DNA from: Paenibacillus sp. J45TS6
Lineage (GTDB): Bacteria > Bacillota > Bacilli > Paenibacillales > Paenibacillaceae
Reading direction: 5' to 3'
Assembly (NCBI RefSeq): GCF_018403285.1
Contig: NZ_BOSJ01000008.1
Span: 62,001 to 126,000 of the forward strand
DNA length: 64,000 bases
The notes below the pieces were generated by a model. It was given only the letters and a program-made list of their open reading frames with translations. It was not told the DNA's origin and searched no databases. A program made the translations under genes and the position numbers. Positions 43,162 to 52,436 of this stretch are shown here, one piece after another (position 1 is the first letter of the stretch; each line of letters opens with the position of its first letter).

Positions 43162-43464
43162 CTCTTTGTTGCTATTATAATCGCTCCACCTTTTTCTTCC
43201 AAGTCCTAAATTAAAAAGTAGTTATTCCTGCTCTTTCTTCTCTAGGTCTTTCGTCCTTCATACCATTGCTGATTCACCAATCCGGTCTCAGAGGTAGAGT
43301 TAGATAAAGAAAACCGCCAGCACGGTAGAGATGTCACCATCTAAGGAAAAATGAGAGAAGAAAAAAAGTTAAAAAAGTTTTATAGAACAGGTTGTATTTT
43401 CAACGTCCCAAACTCCTATATTAGTGAACAACAAAAAACGAGAGAAGAAAGAGGAGGAATAAAT

Positions 43465-44550
43465 ATGAGCTGCAAACAAGAAAATTTGGCTGTTGAAACA
43501 CTGGTGGTACCGGGGAACATTAATATTGATATTGCCTCCGCAAAAGCGGGCGACGAGCGCAGATTAATGCTTAGTGATAATCCAGAGACACTGACACAAG
43601 AGATTTTGACAGAGCCGTTTTCGACACTATGGCATGATGTGGTGGTGACTTCCAAACGATCGATGAAACACCGCATCTTTGGATGGCACTACAATCGTAC
43701 AGGTGCTCCCGTGCGAATTGGAGTTACGATTGAAAACAAAGATGAGGAGCAGATCGAGGTTCGTCATATCGAAAGAGATCTGAAGCTAAGTCCCTCCACA
43801 GGACACTGGATTATTGATGTCGGTCAATGTCTTGCGAAGTCATGTGTAGGCGGTACTCTCGATCGAATTAAACCCGTAGACCCTTATAAATTTGGCAAAA
43901 GAGTTTCTCTTATTGAGGAATTTATCGTGGAAGATGACGTGCTTGCAGGATTTATATACGAATTCACTGTGGAACACGCGAGCGGCAAGGGCGGCCAGAA
44001 TTACGAGATTCGAACCGTCGTCTCGAAAGTAGAAGATAAGAATCTTCGCGAGATTACCTCCGCCCCTATCCCTCCTCGGCCTGCACCTCAAGCCCACCCT
44101 CGCGGCAGTTGGACCTTCTCTGAGACGGATGCAACCACCCCTGTATATCGTGTTGGACAAAGTGCTAACTATCGCACCTGTGCCGGTACCAAACTCACGG
44201 GAGAACCTCCTGCCGACCTGCTTTTCACTGCAGACAGCAGCACGCTTCCAGCATCCATGACGAATCGTGGACAATTCGGAGCTGTCTATCAAGTAAATAT
44301 CCCGATTCTAAATGAATCTAGCCAAGAGGCTGTCGTTCGTATTCGGGTGAATCCTCGCGGAGGCGCTTTTGCTGGGGCAGCACTCATTGATGGTAAAACC
44401 TACGGTATTCCCCTTCTTCGCAATAACACACAGGCAAGTCCCATTGCAGACGTCACTGTTCCTCCAGGTGCAAGCTCCTATTCCTTCAAATACATGACGG
44501 CGGGCAGCGCAAGTACACCGCTTGGCATTTATGTAACGACTCTGACGTAA
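43465..44550 (+). CDS. Protein of unknown function, beta-rich C-terminal half
   Basis: A 361-residue protein without signal peptide or membrane segment. I recognise no family. The first half (VVPGNINIDIASAKAGDERRL, FGWHYNRTGAPVRIGVTIEN) is mixed; after a proline-rich hinge (PIPPRPAPQAHPRG) comes a beta-rich domain (ANYRTCAGTKLTGEPP, VVRIRVNPRGGAFAGAALI, SSYSFKYMTAGSASTPLG). It ends with a lectin-like or secreted-protein look. AGAGGAGG precedes the ATG at 43465; the longer in-frame extension to 43351 lacks a site. It is divergent from the split sigma genes and may be one of their targets (inference). Confidence 0.75.
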   Translation: MSCKQENLAVETLVVPGNINIDIASAKAGDERRLMLSDNPETLTQEILTEPFSTLWHDVVVTSKRSMKHRIFGWHYNRTGAPVRIGVTIENKDEEQIEVRHIERDLKLSPSTGHWIIDVGQCLAKSCVGGTLDRIKPVDPYKFGKRVSLIEEFIVEDDVLAGFIYEFTVEHASGKGGQNYEIRTVVSKVEDKNLREITSAPIPPRPAPQAHPRGSWTFSETDATTPVYRVGQSANYRTCAGTKLTGEPPADLLFTADSSTLPASMTNRGQFGAVYQVNIPILNESSQEAVVRIRVNPRGGAFAGAALIDGKTYGIPLLRNNTQASPIADVTVPPGASSYSFKYMTAGSASTPLGIYVTTLT

Positions 44551-44635
44551 AACGACTTATTAACTAAGAACTTCTATGTTCATCATCTTTCTTACCTGTG
44601 TAGAATGCTAGACTTCCCCGTTATCCGCCACTATC

Positions 44636-44684
44636 AAAAAAAGCCTTGCCCCGCCGAATCACTCGGACAAGGGGCAAGGCTTTA
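44636..44684. terminator. Bidirectional terminator
   Basis: AAAGCCTTGCCCC/GGGGCAAGGCTTT arms around an inner CCGA/TCGG stem; T-run best on the minus strand. Confidence 0.9.
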
Positions 44685-44719
44685 ATCAACTCTAACAGCT
44701 GATCAAAATAAGTCATTCA

Positions 44720-46984
44720 TTAGGATGCTGGAATGATCAATTTTTGACCTACTTGCAGCGTATATACATTGCTAATCTTGTTTGCTTTTACAATCGCATT
44801 CCAATCTACTCCATACTTTAAGCCAATACGGTACAGGTTATCCCCTTTTTTCACCACATGTACTTTGTCTTTGCTTGCTTCCGGTTTGGACGGCTTCTCC
44901 GGCTTAGACGGTTGTACTGGGGTCGATGGTTTCTCCGGTGTTGGTGTCGGCGTTGGCGTAGGAGTCGGTGTTGGAGTCGGTGTTGGTCCCGGTGCAGCCG
45001 TTGCATCGCTTGCCAGATTCAATGCATATTTACCGAATCCATCTTTTCCTTCACCAAGATACGTCATCACTTTACTCAGCTCTGGATCTGATTCCACTAA
45101 TTTTTTCGCTTCTGTCGCTGTATTAAAAATAACTTCCGGATTTCCGCTTACTGCTGCGAATGACCAGTTTCCATCCGCAGATGGATTAATCGTTTTGTTC
45201 TCCGTAATATAATCGATGATGACTTGGCGGCTCTCATCGGGTGCAGCGAGGACAATTCGTTTTCCATCTGGATTCGCAAGTTTGGAAGATCCCGCACGGT
45301 AGTTATTGGTTGCTACGATAAATTTCTTCTGCAAGTCGATCGCTTTCCCTTCAAATTGAAGGTTCTTGATGCGGCTCGCTGCAGCATTGACTATATTTCC
45401 TTTTGCATCATATTTACTCGGCTGGGTTACATCAATTTCGTAGGTTACACCGTCAATAACGTCAAAGTTATACGTCGGAAAATCAAGATTAACCAGCTCT
45501 TGTTCTCCTGTCTTACTCGGATCGATCTGATTGAACTGTCCTGCGGACCATTCGAGCCATTCTTTAATCTCTGCTCCGTTTACTTCAACAGCATGTAGTG
45601 TATTCGGGTACACATAGAGATCTGCTACATTCTTAATTGCAATCGTTCCTGTAGGGATATCCGTGTAGTAGTCAGCACCCATACGGCCGCCTGCTTTAAA
45701 AGGAGCACCTGCAGACAATACCGGAGTACCTTCGTATTTAGTGCCTTTCAGTTTGTTCTCGATATACCATTTCTGTGCATTCGTTACAATCTGAATGGAA
45801 GGATCATCTTGGACAAGTGCAAAATAGCTCGTTATCGGCGCCGTTGTCGTTCCTACCGGCCCACGCACATAATCCACTGTCGCTTTATGCTCGTCCGCTA
45901 TGGCGGCTACGATCTCTTTGTCGGCTTCGACGATTGCTTTTTTATTCGCTGCATCATAAATTGGGCTCGATACCGATTTTGAATCTACCACTTTCCATTT
46001 TCCATTTGCCTGCTCCAGTTGTAAATCAATAACTCCAAGGTTATCTCCCCAAGCGCCAGGTTCTACAGCGGCAACACCATTAATCGTCCCTTTTTCAAGA
46101 TTCACTCCCTTTTGATCTGCAAATGCACTTCCAGGGAAAACCTTGTGAGCATGTCCGAACAGAATGGCATCAATACCATCCACTTCACTCAGCGGAAGAA
46201 CCGCATTCTCTGCCATATCCGCCGGCGGATTCTGGTCGTAACCGGTATGAGCAAGGGCAACGATAAGATCTGCCCCTTTTTCCTTCATTTCAGGAACAAA
46301 CTTCGCCGCCGTTTTTACAATATCTTTGGCAATGACTTTACCAGTAAGGGAAGAACTGTCCCACTGCATAATCTGCGGAGTAACGAGTCCAATCACGCCC
46401 ACTTTCAGTGTATGTTCCTTACCGGATTCATCTTTTACTTTCTTCTCAATCATTTCATAGGGTTTAAAATAGTTCACGTCGTTGCTTTCATCCTTATCGC
46501 CATCATCTTTATAAATATTGGCGTTCACATAAGGAAAATCAGCGCCTTTCAGCGTTTGATTCAAGAAATCAAGACCATAGTTGAACTCATGGTTCCCAAG
46601 CGTTGCTGCATCATAATCCAGCAGATTCATTGCTTTATATACAGGGTGGACTTCAGCACCCTTCAGCGGCTTTACTTTAGCCACATAATCCCCGAGCGGA
46701 TTCCCTTGAATAAGGTCACCATTATCAAACAAAAGACTATTGGTTGCTTCCTTACGAGCCTGTTTAATGAGGGTAGCGGTTCTTGCCAGACCATACGTTT
46801 CAATTTCCTGATCACTGTAGTAATCATAATCCAGCAGATTCACGTGAATATCCGTTGTCTCCAGAATACGAAGTTTCACTTTGGCTGCATCGGCAGCAGA
46901 GACAGGTTGTCCTGGAATGGCGAATAATTGAAACAGTAAAGCTGCGGTCGTCAGACCTGCTAATAATGGTTTACGTGATCTCAA
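44720..46984 (-). CDS. Secreted 2',3'-cyclic-nucleotide phosphodiesterase / 5'(3')-nucleotidase with LysM domain
   Basis: A 754-residue secreted protein: signal peptide cleaved near VSAADA, calcineurin-like metallophosphatase (ILETTDIHVNL, LLFDNGDLIQG, LGNHEFNYGLDF, LFGHAHKVFPG), a C-terminal nucleotidase substrate domain, a linker of about nine TP repeats, a basic KPEKPSKPE stretch and one LysM domain (HVVKKGDNLYRIGLKYGVDW). It should release phosphate and nucleosides from extracellular nucleotides while held in the cell wall by LysM. The start is TTG at 46984 after GGAGG. The TP linker is encoded by a hexamer-like repeat at 44938-44990. Possible Pho regulon member. Confidence 0.92.
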   Translation of the reverse strand: MRSRKPLLAGLTTAALLFQLFAIPGQPVSAADAAKVKLRILETTDIHVNLLDYDYYSDQEIETYGLARTATLIKQARKEATNSLLFDNGDLIQGNPLGDYVAKVKPLKGAEVHPVYKAMNLLDYDAATLGNHEFNYGLDFLNQTLKGADFPYVNANIYKDDGDKDESNDVNYFKPYEMIEKKVKDESGKEHTLKVGVIGLVTPQIMQWDSSSLTGKVIAKDIVKTAAKFVPEMKEKGADLIVALAHTGYDQNPPADMAENAVLPLSEVDGIDAILFGHAHKVFPGSAFADQKGVNLEKGTINGVAAVEPGAWGDNLGVIDLQLEQANGKWKVVDSKSVSSPIYDAANKKAIVEADKEIVAAIADEHKATVDYVRGPVGTTTAPITSYFALVQDDPSIQIVTNAQKWYIENKLKGTKYEGTPVLSAGAPFKAGGRMGADYYTDIPTGTIAIKNVADLYVYPNTLHAVEVNGAEIKEWLEWSAGQFNQIDPSKTGEQELVNLDFPTYNFDVIDGVTYEIDVTQPSKYDAKGNIVNAAASRIKNLQFEGKAIDLQKKFIVATNNYRAGSSKLANPDGKRIVLAAPDESRQVIIDYITENKTINPSADGNWSFAAVSGNPEVIFNTATEAKKLVESDPELSKVMTYLGEGKDGFGKYALNLASDATAAPGPTPTPTPTPTPTPTPTPEKPSTPVQPSKPEKPSKPEASKDKVHVVKKGDNLYRIGLKYGVDWNAIVKANKISNVYTLQVGQKLIIPAS

Positions 46985-47117
46985 AAGAACCCCTCCAAAT
47001 TTTCATCCCAATAATACTGGAAATAATATACTTCTGACAGATATTCTAAACCATTTATTACTGGTATAAAAGTGTAATTTTAACTAAAATAACAACCTTG
47101 AGGGAGGCTTTTTATAC

Positions 47118-47165
47118 AAAAAAAGAAAGAAGAACGATCTATGTCGATCGCCCTTCTTTCTCTTC
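47118..47165 (-). terminator. Terminator of the PNPOx-like gene
   Basis: On the minus strand AGAAAGAAG..CGATCG/CGATC..CTTCTTTCT, then seven T. Confidence 0.88.
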
Positions 47166-47195
47166 TGACATCAGGCTGTAAAGGTCATGTGATAT

Positions 47196-47612
47196 TTATG
47201 CTTCCCATACCTGTTTTTCTTGCCCTTGTCCTGTATATTCAATCCGGTTTGGGGTGATATCCAGAATGACGTAGTTCGGATCTTCCGGACCGCTGAACCA
47301 TTTGCTGAACTCGTCATTCCACAGTTTTTTGCGAAGACCGCCGTCCTTTGTTACACTTGCGGTTCCTTCAATCTCAAGTATATCTTTGGTACCGCCGGCT
47401 TCGTAACCCATCAGTAGGCTAACATTCGGGTTATCCTCCAGCTCCTCCACCTTATGAGTGCAGCGGTTTGTTGCCATATGAATGTTCAGGCCATCATTGA
47501 AAACAGCCATGTATCTCAGTTTTGGTTTTCCTCCCTCTACGGTTGCCAAGGAACCAAAATGATTATTTTCTATGCCCGCTATGATTGCACGTTCAAGATC
47601 TGTTTTATTCAT
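47196..47612 (-). CDS. Pyridoxamine 5'-phosphate oxidase family protein (flavin-binding, stress-type)
   Basis: A 138-residue split-barrel FMN-binding protein, like general stress protein 26 types. Family stretches: HFGSLATVEGGKPKLRYM, IHMATNRCTHKVEELEDNPNVSLL, and a C-terminal EYTGQGQ. The ATG at 47612 is preceded by AAAGGAG. Single gene. The physiological substrate is unknown. Confidence 0.88.
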   Translation of the reverse strand: MNKTDLERAIIAGIENNHFGSLATVEGGKPKLRYMAVFNDGLNIHMATNRCTHKVEELEDNPNVSLLMGYEAGGTKDILEIEGTASVTKDGGLRKKLWNDEFSKWFSGPEDPNYVILDITPNRIEYTGQGQEKQVWEA

Positions 47613-47705
47613 TGTATTTGTCTCCTTTCAAGAGCGGAGTTTGTAATTATAGTAAAAATAATCTGTTACTATAGTGTACCCGTCTCTCGAAAGTTGAACC
47701 TTATT

Positions 47706-48998
47706 TTACCCTTGCACTGCCGTACAGGTAATGATGTCTCTGCCCCCCATATAAGGCCGAAGTGCCTTAGGAATATAGATGCTTCCATCCTCCAGCAGAT
47801 GATTCTCAAGCAGTGGAATTAGAATTCTTGGCGAGGCTGCTGCTGTATTGTTAAGCGTATGCACATATTTTAATTGTCCATCCTGATCCCGGTAGCGAAT
47901 GTTCGAACGACGCGCCTGAAAGTCATGTAAATTCGACGAAGAATGGGTCTCTCCATAAGCTTGCCTGCTTGGCATCCAAGTCTCAATATCATATTGTTTG
48001 TACGTTTTCTGCGACATGTCTCCCGTACATACAGCCATGACTCGGTATGGCAGCTCTAGCGCCTCTAGCAACTGTTCGGCATAACTTGTAATCTCCTGGT
48101 GAACTCTCTCCGACACATCGTCATTTGCTTCTGTTAGAACAACCATCTCTACTTTAGCAAACTGATGGACACGGTATAGTCCTCTGACGTCCCGTCCTGC
48201 CGACCCCACCTCGCTGCGGAAGCTCGTCGATACAGCAGCAAGGCGAATCGGCTCCGTTACATCAACCACTTCCCCGGCATAATACGAGATCAGCGGAACT
48301 TCCGAAGTGCCGACGAGGAACTTATCCTCTTCTTCCAGCGCATAGGTCTGATCACGCCCGGTAGGAAAGAAACCGGTGTTTACAAGAGCTTCCTCCCGCA
48401 CCATAATCGGTACATCCATCGGTATAAATCCGTGTTTCATTACGATATCCAGCGCCAGCTGCTGAACAGCCCGGTGCAATAGTACGCCGTCTCCTTTTAA
48501 ATAATAACTTCTCGAACCGCCGACTTTCACTCCGCGAGGAACATCAAACAGATCATGAAGTTCCCCTAGCTGGATATGATCCTTGATGGTAAATTCCCTT
48601 TCCCTTACTTCACCTACTTGCCGCACGAGTACATTATCTTCATCCGACTTACCAATCGGGGTGTCCTCCGAGACGATATTTGGAACGAGCATCATCTGTC
48701 TTTCATATTCCTTCTCCGTCTCAGACAATTCCTTGTCTATTTGTTCAATACTGCCGCCCAGTTCTCGAATCTCCGCCTTCAGCTGCTCTGCTTCTTCCTT
48801 TCGTCCTTCTTTCATAAGCTGACCGACTTTTTGCGATCCTTTATTTCGCTGCCCGCGCAGTTTCTCTACTTTAGTAATAAGCTCTCTTCTTTTATCATCC
48901 GTGTCTATAAGCTCTTTTACCGATAGACTCATATTCTTCAGCCTTGCAACTTCTTCTACCTCATCTGCATGCTCTCGTATCCAGTTTATATCCAGCAT
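47706..48998 (-). CDS. serS: Seryl-tRNA synthetase
   Basis: A 430-residue class II synthetase. The N-terminal tRNA-binding coiled coil (residues about 27-100, rich in Glu/Lys) is followed by motif 2 (TSFRSEVGSAGRDVRGLYRVHQFAKVE, interrupted in this listing by the loop) and motif 3 (LNNTAAASPRILIPLLENH). It charges tRNA-Ser. The start is the ATG at 48998, with AGGGATGTGAG upstream; the open extension to 49127 runs into the T-box leader. The upstream T-box shows control by uncharged tRNA-Ser. Confidence 0.97.
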   Translation of the reverse strand: MLDINWIREHADEVEEVARLKNMSLSVKELIDTDDKRRELITKVEKLRGQRNKGSQKVGQLMKEGRKEEAEQLKAEIRELGGSIEQIDKELSETEKEYERQMMLVPNIVSEDTPIGKSDEDNVLVRQVGEVREREFTIKDHIQLGELHDLFDVPRGVKVGGSRSYYLKGDGVLLHRAVQQLALDIVMKHGFIPMDVPIMVREEALVNTGFFPTGRDQTYALEEEDKFLVGTSEVPLISYYAGEVVDVTEPIRLAAVSTSFRSEVGSAGRDVRGLYRVHQFAKVEMVVLTEANDDVSERVHQEITSYAEQLLEALELPYRVMAVCTGDMSQKTYKQYDIETWMPSRQAYGETHSSSNLHDFQARRSNIRYRDQDGQLKYVHTLNNTAAASPRILIPLLENHLLEDGSIYIPKALRPYMGGRDIITCTAVQG

Positions 48999-49027
48999 AC
49001 CGCTCACATCCCTGTCGTTATTTTTTA

Positions 49028-49235
49028 TAAAAAAAAGACAAAGAGCGCCCTCATCCCTTGGGACGAGGAGCGCTCTATATGCTCGCGGTGCCACCCAATT
49101 TATTGAAATGAATACGGATCCGTGCACATTTCAATCACTTTGGTTCCGCGATAACGGGCGGTGCCGATTAACTTAGGGAATGTCCATATTCCCTTAACGA
49201 AAATACCTCCGAGTTGGAATCTCTTCACTGGCATT
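49028..49235 (-). promoter_or_regulatory. T-box riboswitch leader of serS
   Basis: The minus strand has the T-box sequence GGGTGGCACCGCG (49084-49096), a terminator stem AGAGCGCTCCTCGTCCC with its partner (49042-49076) and T-run before the serS start. CCGTTATC and stem I elements lie further upstream. Uncharged tRNA-Ser should favour the antiterminator. Confidence 0.92.
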
Positions 49236-49314
49236 ATAACCGATTTTTAGTTGGCATAATTATAATGTAGCTTTCCCCCATTCGCAACCTTTTTATTCAA
49301 GCTATGTGAACGAA

Positions 49315-49776
49315 TTAATTAAGTGCACTTGCAGATATCTTATAGTTACTGTTTGTACCATCTATACTTATCATCGACACAGTATAAATACCACTTCTCA
49401 GAGTATGTTCATCTTCTAGGGAAGAAATTGTTTCAAGGTAGGATTTGCCTGCTGCCACTTTTCCGGACCTAATAATACGCTTATCTCCGTCAGTTAAAGT
49501 CCAATCAAAAGCAGCTCCTTTTGTATTTTCAACGTAAAATCTTAAATCGTATCCTTGAACATAAGTAAATGTAGTCTTACGTTCACCATTAGAAAATGTG
49601 CCTGTCTCATCTGTTAATAGAGTTAGCGGAGCTATTGAACCTTCATCAAATTCAACATCTGATGAGTCAGATCGTTCAACAAGTTGTTCTACAGACTCTG
49701 AGAATAATGGTAGTGTAGACCCTGAAAGTAAGATAAGAGAAAGTGCAACTGCAATAAACACTTTTTTATCAATCAC
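49315..49776 (-). CDS. Secreted protein of unknown function
   Basis: About 153 residues from a GTG at 49776, eight bases after GGGAG. N-terminal signal sequence VFIAVALSLILLSGSTLPLF, then an acidic stretch (SSDVEFDEGS) and a beta-rich domain (FTYVQGYDLRFYVENTKGAAFDW, YTVSMISIDGTNSNYKI) resembling small beta-sandwich secreted proteins. I do not recognise the family. Single gene between the T-box and the TPP riboswitch. Confidence 0.7.
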   Translation of the reverse strand: MIDKKVFIAVALSLILLSGSTLPLFSESVEQLVERSDSSDVEFDEGSIAPLTLLTDETGTFSNGERKTTFTYVQGYDLRFYVENTKGAAFDWTLTDGDKRIIRSGKVAAGKSYLETISSLEDEHTLRSGIYTVSMISIDGTNSNYKISASALN

Positions 49777-49997
49777 GTAAACAGCTCCCATGTTATATTT
49801 GAATAAACGAACGAAATTTAAACATCCTATAAATACATATTATAACAAAAATTACATTTTTGGAATTTTTGTTTTCTCTATCCTATTAGCCCATCTTAAC
49901 TTTGTAGACGTTACCTCCCCTACTCTGTCTTATCATCTGGACATGCCTGTGATATAGGACTATAATACATGGTTGTAACAACTTAACTTTATAATGT

Positions 49998-50100
49998 ACT
50001 CAAGGGGTGCTGGTGAAGCCGGCTGAGATAGTATCCGTGAAATACGTGCAGATACGTACCCTGTAACCTGATCTGGATAATGCCAGCGTAGGAATGGAGA
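49998..50100 (+). promoter_or_regulatory. TPP riboswitch (THI box)
   Basis: Contains GGGGTGC, GGCTGAGATA, ACCCTGTAACCTGATCTGG and ATAATGCCAGCGTAGGAA in the canonical order. A TATAAT lies at 49990-49995. With bound thiamine pyrophosphate the downstream terminator should form. Confidence 0.96.
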
Positions 50101-50160
50101 AATATATTTTTGGGCTTACTATTTCATGAAGAAGTATACCCATTCCCTTACGTACACAGA

Positions 50161-50187
50161 GCATCCCGATTCGGGATGCTTTTTTTA
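50161..50187 (+). terminator. Expression-platform terminator of the TPP riboswitch
   Basis: GCATCCCGA-TTCGGGATGC stem, then seven T, between the riboswitch and the thiY-like gene. Confidence 0.9.
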
Positions 50188-50252
50188 TGATGAAAAGGTA
50201 GCTTTCAGGTGCATTCTAAAGACATCTAAGATATCTAAAGGAGAGGGAAACA

Positions 50253-51278
50253 TTGCAGAAAAAGTTAGGCATGTTCTTGCTGCTTGCTATGCTCACCATC
50301 GTTACCGCCTGTGGTAATTCCGGAAATGGCAGCTCAGGAGAGCAAAGCGGGGCAGGAGAAAATACAGAGGGTGAATCACTCCGCGATATTAAGGTGGTAC
50401 TAGATTGGACCCCAAACACGAATCATACCGGTCTTTATGCGGCGGTAGATCAAGGATTTTACAAAGAAGAAGGATTGAATGTTGAGATTATTCAGCCTGG
50501 ACAAGCGGGTGCAGATACTATGGTCGCTTCTGGTGAAGTACCCTTTGGAGTAAGTTACCAGGAAGGTGTCACTCAGGCTCGTACCCAAGGGGTACCTATT
50601 GTGTCCATCGCGGCAGTGATTCAGCATAATACGTCTGGTTTCGCTGCTCCTACTGATCGGAACATCAAGTCACCTAAAGATTTTGAAGGTAAAACTTACG
50701 GCGGCTGGGGCTCCCCGATCGATTCTGCCGTTCTTGATACGATTATGAGTCTCGAAGGCGGCGATGTAGATAAGGTGTCTAATGTGAACATGGGCGATGC
50801 CGATTTCTTTACAGCGATCAAGCGTGACATTGATTTTGCATGGATCTTCTATGGCTGGACCGGAATTGAAGCTGAGCTGCGCGGTGAGGCTATCGATATG
50901 TTCTATGTCAAAGATTACTCTGAGAAGCTCGACTACTACACACCGGTTCTGATCTCGAATGAAAAGACGATTAACGAAGACCCAGAACTCGTAAAAGCGT
51001 TTATGCGTGCAACTACGAAAGGTTATGAGTATGCGATTGAACATCCGGAAGAGGCTGCTGGTATCCTAAGTGCAGCTGTACCCGATCTTGATAAAGAACT
51101 AGTGCTTGCCAGTCAGAAATGGCTGAGTCCAAAATATCAGGATGATGCTTCTCGCTGGGGCGAGCAAAAAGCAGAAGTATGGCAAAACTACTCTGACTGG
51201 ATGGTAGAGCATGGACTTCTCGATCAGCCGCTGGAAGTAGAAAAAGCATACACAAATGAATTTTTACCAACTGAATAA
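50253..51278 (+). CDS. thiY: ABC transporter substrate-binding lipoprotein for HMP/thiamine precursors (ThiY type)
   Basis: A 341-residue NMT1/THI5-like lipoprotein: lipobox VTACGNSG, then KVVLDWTPNTNHTGLYAAVDQGFY, GVSYQEGVTQARTQGVPIV, and GKTYGGWGSPIDSAV, typical of the pyrimidine (HMP or formylamino-HMP) binders. The start is TTG at 50253 after AAAGGAGAGG. First gene of the TPP-controlled operon. The exact ligand (HMP, FAMP or thiamine) is inferred from the family. Confidence 0.9.
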   Translation: MQKKLGMFLLLAMLTIVTACGNSGNGSSGEQSGAGENTEGESLRDIKVVLDWTPNTNHTGLYAAVDQGFYKEEGLNVEIIQPGQAGADTMVASGEVPFGVSYQEGVTQARTQGVPIVSIAAVIQHNTSGFAAPTDRNIKSPKDFEGKTYGGWGSPIDSAVLDTIMSLEGGDVDKVSNVNMGDADFFTAIKRDIDFAWIFYGWTGIEAELRGEAIDMFYVKDYSEKLDYYTPVLISNEKTINEDPELVKAFMRATTKGYEYAIEHPEEAAGILSAAVPDLDKELVLASQKWLSPKYQDDASRWGEQKAEVWQNYSDWMVEHGLLDQPLEVEKAYTNEFLPTE

Positions 51279-51321
51279 TTTGGTTAATTCTATTAATGAA
51301 GGAAAGAGAAGGTGATTTATC

Positions 51322-51615
51322 ATGGCAAAGACACTACTCAGCATTCAGGTCATACCGAAAACACCGAATGGAGAAGATTCCATTCCTTATGTAGACAAAG
51401 CCATTGAAGTTATTCAGCAGTCCGGACTTACATATCAGGTCAATCCGCTCGAAACCACACTCGAAGGAGAACTTCCTGAGCTGCTAGAGGTAGTCCGTCA
51501 AATGCATGAAGTACTGATTGAAGCAGGCAGTCCGAGTGTAATCTCTCAGATTAAGATCGCTCATTATCCTAGCGGAATCAGTATGGAAGGTCTTACGGAG
51601 AAATATCGCCCATGA
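51322..51615 (+). CDS. Thiamine-binding protein (MTH1187/YkoF-type)
   Basis: A 97-residue ferredoxin-like fold protein of the MTH1187/DUF77 family: LLSIQVIPKT, IQQSGLTYQVNPLETTLEGE. Members bind thiamine or HMP. Four bases of its end overlap the permease start (ATGAG). Its place in a TPP-riboswitch operon supports the role; whether it buffers the transported vitamin is unknown. Confidence 0.88.
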   Translation: MAKTLLSIQVIPKTPNGEDSIPYVDKAIEVIQQSGLTYQVNPLETTLEGELPELLEVVRQMHEVLIEAGSPSVISQIKIAHYPSGISMEGLTEKYRP

Positions 51616-52373
51616 GTTCTTGGTGGAAAAGCGTATGGCCGCCTCTTACGGCAGTCATCCTCTTCTTAGCGGTGTGGCAAATTGCCGTGCCGCTTTTTCA
51701 TATTGAGAAGTGGATTCTGCCAAGCCCTGCTGATATTACGAAAGAAGCGCTTGCTCAGGCTGCAAGTCTCACCGAGCATACTTGGGCTACGGTGCAGCTG
51801 ACTTTGCTTGGATTCTTCATTGGTACAGTTGTCGGACTTCTTACGGCGATGCTGCTCCATCTTGTCCCATTTTTGAAGTCGGCCTTATATCCGCTGCTTA
51901 TTCTCAGTCAAAATATTCCGACGATCGCTCTGGCTCCTCTGCTCATGATCTGGTTTGGTTTTGGGCTGCTTCCCAAAATCATTGTCATTACGCTGGTGTG
52001 CTTCTTCCCTGTTGCTGTGTCCACCATGGATGGACTGACACAGACCGATCGGGGAATGATGAACTACATGCGAATGGCCGGAGCGAGTAAAGCGCAAATT
52101 TTCAGGAAATTAGAAGTTCCGCATGCGCTCCCTTCCGTCTTTTCCGGCGTAAAAATTGCCGCTACCTACAGTGTAATGGGTGCTGTCATTGCGGAATGGA
52201 TTGGAACCGATCGCGGTATCGGTTACTATATGATGCTACAAAAATCTGCCTACCGCACTGACCGGGTTTTTGTCGCTATGGCAATCATCGTCCTGTTAAG
52301 TCTGCTCCTATTTGCATTGATCGCTCTGCTGGAAAAGATACTTGTCCGCTGGCGAGGAGCAAATACGAAATAA
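51612..52373 (+). CDS. thiX: ABC transporter permease for HMP/thiamine precursor (ThiX type)
   Basis: A 253-residue permease with six membrane segments and the EAA-like loop MNYMRMAGASKAQIFRKLEVP. It pairs with the substrate-binding and ATPase genes beside it. The ATG at 51612 overlaps the previous stop by four bases. Confidence 0.9.
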   Translation: MSSWWKSVWPPLTAVILFLAVWQIAVPLFHIEKWILPSPADITKEALAQAASLTEHTWATVQLTLLGFFIGTVVGLLTAMLLHLVPFLKSALYPLLILSQNIPTIALAPLLMIWFGFGLLPKIIVITLVCFFPVAVSTMDGLTQTDRGMMNYMRMAGASKAQIFRKLEVPHALPSVFSGVKIAATYSVMGAVIAEWIGTDRGIGYYMMLQKSAYRTDRVFVAMAIIVLLSLLLFALIALLEKILVRWRGANTK

Positions 52374-52436
52374 TATTTCTGCAGCAGTTTCAGCAATTGA
52401 ACAATTCATTCCGGAATGGAAAGGAGATAACTGCAT

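Noticed and set aside
43840-44292. 150-codon minus-strand frame opposite the unknown protein
   Set aside because: No start signals; the plus-strand gene has a strong ribosome binding site.
46112-46927. 271-codon plus-strand frame opposite the nucleotidase gene
   Set aside because: Antisense to a clearly recognised secreted nucleotidase; composition is Ile/Arg/His-rich as expected of a shadow frame.
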